Assembly (NCBI GenBank): GCA_045629305.1
Contig: JAZQQZ010000024.1
Coordinates: 1 to 18,208 of the forward strand
DNA: 18,208 nt
Direction of reading: 5' to 3'
From: UBA1227 sp045629305
GTDB lineage: Bacteria > Bacillota > Clostridia > Oscillospirales > Acutalibacteraceae
The stretch's first letter is position 1, and each line of letters opens with the position of its first letter. The position numbers and the translations under genes are program-made. Shown here in pieces: positions 1 to 4,387 of this stretch. Below the pieces are notes generated by a model. That model was given only the letters and a program-made list of their open reading frames with translations. It was not told where the DNA came from and ran no database searches.

Positions 1-70
1 TATGGGCAATATTTGTAAAATTCCTATTTGCATCCGTCATTGAAAAAATGGTGCTTGAATTAATATACAT
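1..70 (-). CDS. Phd/YefM-type antitoxin, N-terminal fragment (cut by window edge)
   Basis: Only the first 23 codons are visible; the gene runs off the left edge. The start is the ATG at 70-68, with a strong AGGAGGTG ribosome site at 75-82 and 4 bp spacing. The visible protein contains SMTDANRNFTNIAH, which matches the N-terminal DNA-binding pattern of Phd/YefM antitoxins (S-x-T-E/D-A-R/N-x-N-F-S-x-x-A). Such antitoxins repress their own operon and neutralise a cognate toxin, usually RelE/YoeB, Doc or a PIN-type protein encoded next to them. The toxin would lie outside the window. A consensus promoter and a perfect palindrome directly upstream fit autoregulation. The family call rests on this short N-terminus. 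Confidence 0.75.
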   Translation of the reverse strand, partial: MYINSSTIFSMTDANRNFTNIAH

Positions 71-84
71 ATCGCACCTCCTAA

Positions 85-106
85 AGTAGTATAAATTTAT
101 ACTACT
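85..106. promoter_or_regulatory. 22-bp perfect palindrome, putative antitoxin operator
   Basis: Positions 85-106 form a perfect inverted repeat (half site AGTAGTATAAA) between the -10 box (107-112) and the ribosome site (75-82) of the antitoxin gene. It covers the expected transcription start. Phd/YefM dimers bind palindromes in this position to repress their operon, so this is a good candidate operator. Binding itself is inferred. Confidence 0.75.
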
Positions 107-134
107 ATTATACATGATTAGAAAATTGTGTCAA
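107..134 (-). promoter_or_regulatory. Sigma-A-type promoter of the antitoxin operon
   Basis: On the minus strand a perfect TTGACA (134-129) and a perfect TATAAT (112-107) are separated by 16 bp. The start site would fall inside the palindrome at 85-106. Confidence 0.8.
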
Positions 135-143
135 CAAAAAAGA

Positions 144-176
144 AAGAACCATAGTCAGTAGACTATGGTCCTTTTT
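144..176. terminator. Hairpin terminator next to att copy 1
   Basis: The stem pairs 148-156 with 161-169 (ACCATAGTC/GACTATGGT, loop AGTA). Further A:T and G:C pairs lie outside one mismatch, with T-rich tails on both strands. On the minus strand it directly follows the tRNA-Pro 3' fragment at 178-219, just as the hairpins at 1290-1317 and 4161-4193 follow their copies. Its sequence differs from those two, so it may be the original chromosomal terminator of tRNA-Pro before integration. Confidence 0.7.
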
Positions 177-177
177 G

Positions 178-219
178 ATGGTCGAGGCGAAGAGACTCGA
201 ACTCCCGACACCCTGGTCC
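178..219 (-). repeat. att-like copy 1: 3' half of tRNA-Pro
   Basis: These 42 bp are identical to 1324-1365 and 4197-4238. They correspond to the T arm, acceptor 3' strand, CCA and part of the anticodon arm of tRNA-Pro. There is no 5' half, so no functional tRNA is made here. Identity stops at 219, inside the anticodon-loop sequence. This is the typical trace of integration into a tRNA 3' half and is read as the distal att site of the left-hand element. Confidence 0.85.
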
Positions 220-234
220 GAGAAATTGTTTCTC
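220..234. repeat. Short inverted repeat abutting att copy 1
   Basis: GAGAAA and TTTCTC flank a 3-nt spacer, starting at the first base after the att identity ends. It could be an accessory protein or recombinase site in the distal arm. No counterpart was seen beside copy 2, so this is only a suggestion. Confidence 0.3.
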
Positions 235-330
235 AACATTAATTAAGACTATGCTAAAACATTAGATGTTATACCTAAGATGGTTTTTAGGCAGTTTCTA
301 ATGCTACTTTAACTCTTTTGATATAATAAA

Positions 331-354
331 AAAAGCGGCAGCGATGCCGCTTTT
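331..354. terminator. Terminator of the membrane-protein gene
   Basis: AAAAGCGGCA (331-340) and TGCCGCTTTT (345-354) form a 10-bp stem with a GCGA loop. On the minus strand it is followed by a long T-run, 12 bp past the stop of the gene at 366-1121. It could also work on the plus strand. Confidence 0.85.
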
Positions 355-365
355 CATTGTTTTGG

Positions 366-1121
366 TTATACATCATATTTGTCTAAAACTTTTTCAAAAT
401 TTTCATCAAATTGTTTTAGCTGGCCTTCTTGTTCGAGTTTACTTGCTTCTTTTAAAACATCTAGTGATCTATATATTTTTAAAAAAGCCTTATAATCTTT
501 AATATATGCTTTGAGATGGTTGAATGCTATTATGAAAATTCCAAAACACATGAAGAAAACAATAGAACCCACACTGGAAAGCGCCAATGTGCCAAACAAC
601 ATATTTGCTAATCCTAGACCTAATCCTCCAAAGTAGGAGTTGTTTTGTCTAAGTACAAAACCACAAGCAGTAGGAAATCCTGTAAAATATAAAGTTAAAA
701 TCAATGTGGCAGCTGAAAGAAGTACTCTTATTATATTTCCAACTTGATCTGTGGAATCAACATCTTCAAAAAGCCTTGCTATAGCTGGTTGAAACGTCAG
801 TGTAAATAATAATGCTGAAAGAAACAAATTTGGGAATATACCAAACGGAATTGCCAGGCGCATTGATTTTTTATAAATTCCTTTAACCATTTCATATCTT
901 TCTGTATAAGTTTTAGTTTTTCTAATTGCCTTTGACATTGATTGAATATAAATGTTTGCCATTGCTTCAAACTGTTCAGATGAAGCACTAAAAGCAGCTT
1001 CATAGTGCTGCTCATTTTCAGTTACCTCTGCAACAAGTTGCTCGGGAAGTTGCCCTTTGATTTTCTCGTATTCTGTACGAGTTTCTACTACAGTGTTTTT
1101 AATTACTTCTATATTTGACAA
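366..1121 (-). CDS. Unrecognised membrane protein with helical cytoplasmic ends
   Basis: I do not recognise the family. The start is taken as TTG at 1121-1119 because a GGAGGGAGG ribosome site (1137-1129) sits 7 nt upstream; an in-frame TTG at 1139 would place that site inside the coding sequence. The product is about 251 aa. Residues 1-85 are charged and probably helical. Hydrophobic segments lie near 88-110, 130-154 and 165-201 (the last long enough for a hairpin). The tail, about 205-251, is again charged and helical. There is no signal peptide. It is the only gene of the 1.15-kb unit between two tRNA-derived repeats and has its own terminator. A role in exclusion or abortive infection is possible by context only. 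Confidence 0.7.
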   Translation of the reverse strand: MSNIEVIKNTVVETRTEYEKIKGQLPEQLVAEVTENEQHYEAAFSASSEQFEAMANIYIQSMSKAIRKTKTYTERYEMVKGIYKKSMRLAIPFGIFPNLFLSALLFTLTFQPAIARLFEDVDSTDQVGNIIRVLLSAATLILTLYFTGFPTACGFVLRQNNSYFGGLGLGLANMLFGTLALSSVGSIVFFMCFGIFIIAFNHLKAYIKDYKAFLKIYRSLDVLKEASKLEQEGQLKQFDENFEKVLDKYDV

Positions 1122-1168
1122 GTTTTTTCCTCCCTCCAAAATTCAACTATGAATAATATAGTTTAAAT

Positions 1169-1197
1169 ACATTTTCTCATGGGGGGGGTATTGTCAA
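1169..1197 (-). promoter_or_regulatory. Possible promoter with C8 tract in the spacer
   Basis: On the minus strand a perfect TTGACA (1197-1192) is followed by a run of eight C (1188-1181). The -10-like hexamers further on (TGTATT at 1171-1166, TATTTA at 1169-1164) lie 20-22 bp from the -35, longer than the usual 17 bp. Loss of two or three C would restore normal spacing. See findings. Confidence 0.4.
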
Positions 1198-1237
1198 TAT
1201 AAAAATTGGCACCAAAAAACAATTCTTGGAAAAGTGA

Positions 1238-1261
1238 TAGATAAAGCGTTAGATAAAACGA
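1238..1261. repeat. 12-bp tandem repeat (putative arm sites) near att copy 2
   Basis: TAGATAAAGCGT (1238-1249) is followed directly by TAGATAAAACGA (1250-1261), a 10/12 match. It ends 10 bp before the 98-bp att/terminator repeat. A tandem 12-mer with different sequence lies in the same place beside copy 3 (4108-4131). Tandem 10-12 bp repeats close to an att core are typical of tyrosine recombinase arm sites. Confidence 0.45.
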
Positions 1262-1271
1262 TTTTTGAAGA

Positions 1272-1369
1272 TTTTAGAGAAAAAAGAAAAGTCCGTAACA
1301 AACGTTTGTTACGGACTTTTTCAATGGTCGAGGCGAAGAGACTCGAACTCCCGACACCCTGGTCCCAAA
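1272..1369. repeat. 98-bp direct repeat: terminator plus tRNA-Pro 3' half (copy 2)
   Basis: This stretch matches 4146-4242 with one 1-bp gap and one substitution. It contains an A-rich lead, a hairpin terminator (1290-1317) and the tRNA-Pro 3' half up to the anticodon loop. The att core shared by all three copies is 1324-1365. Here the match to the intact tRNA extends 4 bp further than in copy 1. After 1369 it diverges from the tRNA, so only a 3' fragment is present. Confidence 0.9.
1290..1317. terminator. Palindromic terminator inside repeat copy 2
   Basis: Positions 1290-1317 are a perfect 28-bp palindrome (half site AGTCCGTAACAAAC), with T-rich sequence on both sides. It matches the terminator behind the intact tRNA-Pro except for one extra central base. 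In its present position it would stop minus-strand transcripts coming from the PD-(D/E)XK/MBL pair before the next unit. Confidence 0.8.
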
Positions 1370-1433
1370 AGCCATCACAGTTTAGAAAAAGACATCAAAC
1401 TGGAATAAATAAACTCCCAATAAAACAAACGAA

Positions 1434-1461
1434 GTGCCAATAACTACGAGGTTATTGGCAC
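1434..1461. terminator. Strong hairpin, probable bidirectional terminator
   Basis: GTGCCAATAAC (1434-1444) pairs with GTTATTGGCAC (1451-1461) around a 6-nt loop. CTTTATTTT follows on the plus strand and a T-rich stretch on the minus strand. It lies about 100 bp past the end of the MBL gene and is the best terminator for that operon. The rest of 1366-1559 shows no ORF I can support. Confidence 0.65.
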
Positions 1462-1521
1462 CTTTATTTTAATAACTCCGTTCAAACAACATAGCAACGA
1501 CATTTGCCAAAACGTTTTATT

Positions 1522-1539
1522 TCTAGCACGAATGCTAGA
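1522..1539. repeat. Small hairpin just past the MBL gene
   Basis: TCTAGCA (1522-1528) and TGCTAGA (1533-1539) flank a CGAA loop, 20 bp after the stop codon of the MBL gene. It lacks a clear T-tail on the minus strand, so it may be an mRNA 3'-end hairpin rather than a terminator. Confidence 0.45.
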
Positions 1540-1559
1540 TTTGTGTTAGATATACGTCG

Positions 1560-2822
1560 TTAAATATTTGTACAAATTATGTTTTTGAGATTTTCGGAGA
1601 TATTTAAGTTTAAAAACTCTTCTGCTTTTTCAGTGTGAATAGGAATAATTGCATCTGTTGGGTTCACTGCTTCTATTACCTTTTCAAGTAACTTTGGGTA
1701 GGCATGCCCACTTGTGTGGAAAGTAGTGTCAGCATGAGTGTATTCACATAAGTTATAAAGTTCCTTATTAAATGCTGGAGACTCTGGTATTAAATATCCT
1801 TTCCACATGGAGTAATAAGTTTTTGTTGGCAAATCACAAAACTCATCTATAACTTTTTTGTAATCTCCTTTTTCACTAACAATGATAATAAATCCATCTT
1901 GCCTCATATGCTGTCGTTGAATTACAGATGAACTTATTTGTTTCTCGGAAACACAATCATCTGGACAAGGTAAGTAAGGAAGTACGTTGCTAAAGTTGTA
2001 CATGTTAGTTCCGTGCTCAGCACCTATAGTTCTATAAATCTCAATTTGTTTTAACAAGTACTGTCCAACGTACATTTTCATTCCGTTTCTCTCGGCAGCT
2101 TTTGAAAAACTGGCAAGCGAGTCAACGTTTGTTGATGAAATTTTAAGGAAGACATATTTGTTGCTTTTAAACTCTTCTGTGAGATTATTTAGCATGTCTT
2201 TTTCGGAATAATGACGTTCGTTGATTCTACTCATCATTGTTCCTTCAAGAATGAGCGCATTAATATCTCTTTTTCCGTTTTGACGTATATAGTGGTCAAT
2301 TACTTCAAGAATTACACTTTTACCATTTCTTGTACCTTTGTGCCCATGATCTCTAAAGTCACCAGTATGAAGAATATATTCATTTTTACTATGTATTAGG
2401 AACATATACGCGTCAAAAGCGGAATGATCAACACTGTACGGAGTGACCTCTATATCTCCAACAATGGAGGCGACATTGGTTTCTAAAAAATAGATGTTAT
2501 TTCTATCTTTTAGTAACTGGGTTTCATCTTCGAGGCGAAGTGTATTCTTGATATTCATCATAATATCAAAACTAGCTTTTCCCATATAAATAGGAATGTT
2601 GGAAGGGATTTCATTAATTCTTCCAATATGGTCTCCATGATAATGTGTGAAGAATACGGCATCTATTTTTTCTTTCTCCCAATCAAAATCAACATTTTTA
2701 TTTGATTCTGCTCCAGGCAATGATTCACCAAAGTCTATGACAATGCGTGTTGTGTTTGAAGAAATAATGGTGATGCATCCGCCAATTTGATGTCCTTGTA
2801 AAATTTTTATATCAGTTTTCAT
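1560..2822 (-). CDS. RNase J-like MBL/beta-CASP metallo-hydrolase
   Basis: The 420-aa protein has the metallo-beta-lactamase core with two-metal ligands: T-H60-x-H62-x-D64-H65, H133 and D155 (in HTGDFRD). It continues with beta-CASP features: E193 in LILEGT (motif A), H373 in TSGHA (motif B) and H396 in IPIHTE (motif C). This layout is that of RNase J and related RNA/DNA processing nucleases, though at 420 aa it lacks the C-terminal domain of housekeeping RNase J (about 555 aa). Its ATG overlaps the stop of the upstream nuclease-like gene (ATGA, 2819-2822), and it has no strong ribosome site of its own, so the two are translationally coupled. Expected activity: metal-dependent hydrolysis of nucleic acid phosphodiesters. 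Its place in a two-gene module on an integrated element suggests a defence or nucleic-acid-conflict role (inference). Confidence 0.85.
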   Translation of the reverse strand: MKTDIKILQGHQIGGCITIISSNTTRIVIDFGESLPGAESNKNVDFDWEKEKIDAVFFTHYHGDHIGRINEIPSNIPIYMGKASFDIMMNIKNTLRLEDETQLLKDRNNIYFLETNVASIVGDIEVTPYSVDHSAFDAYMFLIHSKNEYILHTGDFRDHGHKGTRNGKSVILEVIDHYIRQNGKRDINALILEGTMMSRINERHYSEKDMLNNLTEEFKSNKYVFLKISSTNVDSLASFSKAAERNGMKMYVGQYLLKQIEIYRTIGAEHGTNMYNFSNVLPYLPCPDDCVSEKQISSSVIQRQHMRQDGFIIIVSEKGDYKKVIDEFCDLPTKTYYSMWKGYLIPESPAFNKELYNLCEYTHADTTFHTSGHAYPKLLEKVIEAVNPTDAIIPIHTEKAEEFLNLNISENLKNIICTNI

Positions 2823-3751
2823 TTTAATAATTCATCTATGTCGTAAGTTGTTTTTTCATATTGGATTTCACAGTTGTTATTATTGAGTACATTTAGAAAT
2901 GCTTCATTGATTATTGGATGATAAACATTTGCAAGCATTACACCAGTAATTTTATCAAAAGAACCGTTTACTATATTTTCATATCCTCGTTCAAAAGTAT
3001 TAGTATCACGATTTAATGTGAAAATATTTCTACACAATAGATCTCTCATATAGTTTGAATAAAAGAAAATTTCGGTGATAATACCTGCCATTTTCTTTTT
3101 CTTTTCTTTATCGGCTTTTAACTCAATTACAACAAATTCGGAATCTTTCCATGTCCATAAATCTATTGCGGCTTTTCCACCGATAAAAACCATGCTGTTA
3201 TCAGAAATTTCGTTTTTAAATAAACCAACAGGGAGTTGCCTAAAAATAGGATTTTTTGAATATCCGGGAATACCTTTTTCAGCAAATATACTCTCCACAA
3301 GATTCTCATCGTTGTGCTCGGTTTTAAGACCTGCATCTCCGTGAGGGCAGTTGTTGATAAATTTGTTATTAGCATCGTTTAGATATTCATTAAATTTTGA
3401 AACTTCATTTTCTAAATATGGAGATAGTGAAAACCATGAGTACTGTTCGTTAAAGCGAAGTGCTCTGTATAAAAATCTTCCTAGATGCTTTTGATTTTCA
3501 TATTTATCGTAATTAAGATGTTTATCTACATCTAAGACAATTCTTTTGCCGGTTGCAAGATAAATTGCAATAGACCATGCCTCAAAAGAATTTATTGCTT
3601 CTTGCATATTGCCATTTATTATCTTTTCGCTACACATTACTAAGCTTATGTTTTCATCTATTTCTACAAATTGAAGTTCTGCAGGGAGGGATATATTTAT
3701 ATTAGAGTAGTATGATTTTAGGCAATTGAGAATATTGTCTTTGTCTGTCAT
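2819..3751 (-). CDS. PD-(D/E)XK nuclease-like protein, partner of the MBL gene
   Basis: The 310-aa protein starts at ATG 3751-3749 with an AGGAGG ribosome site 7 nt upstream. The first 140 residues are not recognised. Residues 150-235 look like a PD-(D/E)XK core: E153 in LVESIFAEK (motif I helix), D197 in GKAAIDLW, E210-x-K212 in FVVIELKAD, and a following helix with E227 and Y231 (ITEIFFYSNYM). Similar E...D...ExK arrangements occur in DUF91/NucS-like and other restriction-fold nucleases. A C-terminal part (about 240-310) follows. The family call is from motifs only. It is first in an operon with the beta-CASP gene and probably supplies DNA cleavage or recognition. Both genes sit on a tRNA-integrated unit, as many defence cassettes do. 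Confidence 0.65.
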   Translation of the reverse strand: MTDKDNILNCLKSYYSNINISLPAELQFVEIDENISLVMCSEKIINGNMQEAINSFEAWSIAIYLATGKRIVLDVDKHLNYDKYENQKHLGRFLYRALRFNEQYSWFSLSPYLENEVSKFNEYLNDANNKFINNCPHGDAGLKTEHNDENLVESIFAEKGIPGYSKNPIFRQLPVGLFKNEISDNSMVFIGGKAAIDLWTWKDSEFVVIELKADKEKKKKMAGIITEIFFYSNYMRDLLCRNIFTLNRDTNTFERGYENIVNGSFDKITGVMLANVYHPIINEAFLNVLNNNNCEIQYEKTTYDIDELLK

Positions 3752-3782
3752 AATATGCCTCCTGTAGAAAATGGATGTTACA

Positions 3783-3792
3783 ATTATATCAT
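3783..3792 (-). promoter_or_regulatory. Extended -10 promoter of the nuclease/MBL operon
   Basis: On the minus strand TATAAT (3788-3783) is preceded by TG plus one base (extended -10), about 30 bp upstream of the start codon. No good -35 is seen at 16-18 bp, which fits an extended -10 promoter. The upstream DNA (3795-3900) holds two imperfect inverted repeats, 3822-3839 (GCAAAA/TTTTGC) and 3854-3878 (CTGTCG/CGACAG), that could bind a regulator. Confidence 0.55.
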
Positions 3793-3901
3793 AAGAGATA
3801 GGAAAGTAGTATTTCTATTACGCAAAAATCGTATTTTGCTCGCTTCAAACAATCTGTCGCCAACGAAATGTCCGACAGCTTTAAATTCTAACCAAACTAA
3901 T

Positions 3902-3939
3902 AAACAAGGAGTAGATTTGTATTAATCTACTCCTTGTTT
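3902..3939. terminator. Long hairpin, probable bidirectional terminator
   Basis: A 16-bp stem pairs 3902-3917 with 3924-3939 (core ACAAGGAGTAGATT) around a 6-nt loop, with TTTTT on the plus side and a T-rich tail on the minus side. No gene I can support ends here on either strand. It may insulate the operon from tRNA-Pro readthrough, or end a small unrecognised transcript. Confidence 0.7.
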
Positions 3940-4107
3940 TTCATTAATTATATCAATATATATCAATAGTTTTCTTGGAGAAACTGGTCCCAAAATCATT
4001 GGAAAATGCTTATTCTACGTGCTTTGAGCCCATTCTTTCCATTGTGTCCAGAGAGCGATTTTTCGAGCTTCCAATACGTCTTTTATGTCCATTGTTTACA
4101 TTTCTCA
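3940..4107 (-). other. Gene-poor stretch with a 25-codon ORF and a partial att-like motif
   Basis: No established gene is seen between the hairpin and the arm repeats. On the minus strand a short ORF (4092-4015) would encode 25 residues starting MDIKDVLEARKIALW and rich in Trp, Lys and Glu. An in-frame TAA lies one codon before its start and its ribosome site is weak. It may be a real small peptide, the head of a deleted gene, or chance. At 3984-3995, CTGGTCCCAAAA repeats the anticodon-loop end of att copy 2 exactly over 12 bp. Confidence 0.35.
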
Positions 4108-4131
4108 ATGGGTCAAATGATGGGTCAAAAC
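4108..4131. repeat. 12-bp tandem repeat (putative arm sites) near att copy 3
   Basis: ATGGGTCAAATG (4108-4119) is followed at once by ATGGGTCAAAAC (4120-4131). It ends 14 bp before the large repeat at 4146. Location and size match the tandem repeat at 1238-1261, and both copies share an AAAACG end and scattered identity up to the large repeat. Confidence 0.5.
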
Positions 4132-4145
4132 GCATGTTTGAGCAG

Positions 4146-4242
4146 TTTTAGAGAAAAAAGAAAAGTCCGTAACAAACGTTGTTACGGACTTTTTTAATGG
4201 TCGAGGCGAAGAGACTCGAACTCCCGACACCCTGGTCCCAAA
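4146..4242. repeat. 97-bp direct repeat: terminator plus tRNA-Pro 3' half (copy 3)
   Basis: This is the partner of 1272-1369 (one gap, one substitution). It includes the functional tRNA-Pro terminator and the 3' half of the intact gene; the core shared with all copies is 4197-4238. Confidence 0.9.
4161..4193 (-). terminator. Terminator of tRNA-Pro
   Basis: AGTCCGTAACAA (4164-4175) pairs with TTGTTACGGACT (4179-4190) around an ACG loop, extended by A:T pairs. On the minus strand it begins 5 bp past the tRNA CCA end and is followed by a T-rich tail. Confidence 0.9.
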
Positions 4243-4274
4243 CCAGGTGCGCTACCAAACTGCGCTACGCCTCG
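4198..4274 (-). tRNA. tRNA-Pro (anticodon TGG), intact
   Basis: The 77-nt gene folds as a full cloverleaf. The acceptor CGAGGCG pairs with CGCCTCG, then discriminator A and an encoded CCA (ending at 4198). The anticodon stem is CCTGG/CCAGG with the loop TTTGGGA, so the anticodon is TGG. The T loop is GTTCGAGTC. Its 3' half is repeated twice to the left, which marks it as the integration target. Each integration would rebuild the gene with a 3' half carried by the element. Confidence 0.97.
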
Positions 4275-4304
4275 ATGTGCTCTTATATTTTGAGCGCAAG
4301 GTGT

Positions 4305-4333
4305 ATTATAGCAAAGGAAAAGTGTGTTGTCAA
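4305..4333 (-). promoter_or_regulatory. Promoter of tRNA-Pro
   Basis: On the minus strand TTGACA (4333-4328) and TATAAT (4310-4305) are both perfect, with 17-bp spacing, as expected of a strong stable-RNA promoter. The -35 overlaps that of the divergent capA-like gene. Confidence 0.9.
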
Positions 4334-4355
4334 CCATTTTATTATAAGGTATAAT
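4327..4355 (+). promoter_or_regulatory. Promoter of the CapA-family gene
   Basis: TTGTCA (4327-4332) and TATAAT (4350-4355) are spaced by 17 bp, ending 32 bp before the chosen start. The -35 shares five bases with the tRNA-Pro -35 on the other strand, so the two polymerases probably cannot bind together. Confidence 0.8.
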
Positions 4356-4387
4356 TTAGATAATATATATAAATGGAGACTGCTGAA

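Larger units (their letters stand above)
220..1365 (-). mobile_element. Small tRNA-Pro-integrated element (unit A)
   Basis: The unit lies between att copies 1 and 2, with a period of 1146 bp. In minus-strand order it holds: tRNA 3' fragment, terminator (1317-1290), 12-bp tandem repeats, promoter region, one membrane-protein gene (1121-366), terminator (354-331), then the distal att copy. No integrase or excisionase gene is present. It could be mobilised by a recombinase encoded elsewhere, or be a deletion remnant of a larger island. Confidence 0.65.
1366..4238 (-). mobile_element. tRNA-Pro-integrated element (unit B) with nuclease/MBL cargo
   Basis: The unit lies between att copies 2 and 3, with a period of about 2.87 kb. 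It holds a two-gene minus-strand operon (PD-(D/E)XK-like plus MBL/beta-CASP), several hairpins, and next to the tRNA the same terminator and arm-repeat layout as unit A. No recombinase gene is recognisable. The AT-rich base composition contrasts with the chromosomal genes to the right. Confidence 0.65.

Noticed and set aside
1122..1139. Start of the membrane protein at TTG 1139
   Set aside because: That frame reads the GGAGGGAGG ribosome site as codons; the TTG at 1121 is ideally spaced behind it.
1234..1443. Plus-strand ORF containing VEAKRLELPTPW
   Set aside because: It is a translation of the terminator and the antisense of tRNA-Pro. The same false peptide recurs at every copy of the repeat.
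4100..4150. Apparent integrase-like tail (LTHHLTH) in a minus-strand frame
   Set aside because: The pattern comes from the 12-bp tandem DNA repeat at 4108-4131. No integrase catalytic residues are found nearby in any frame.
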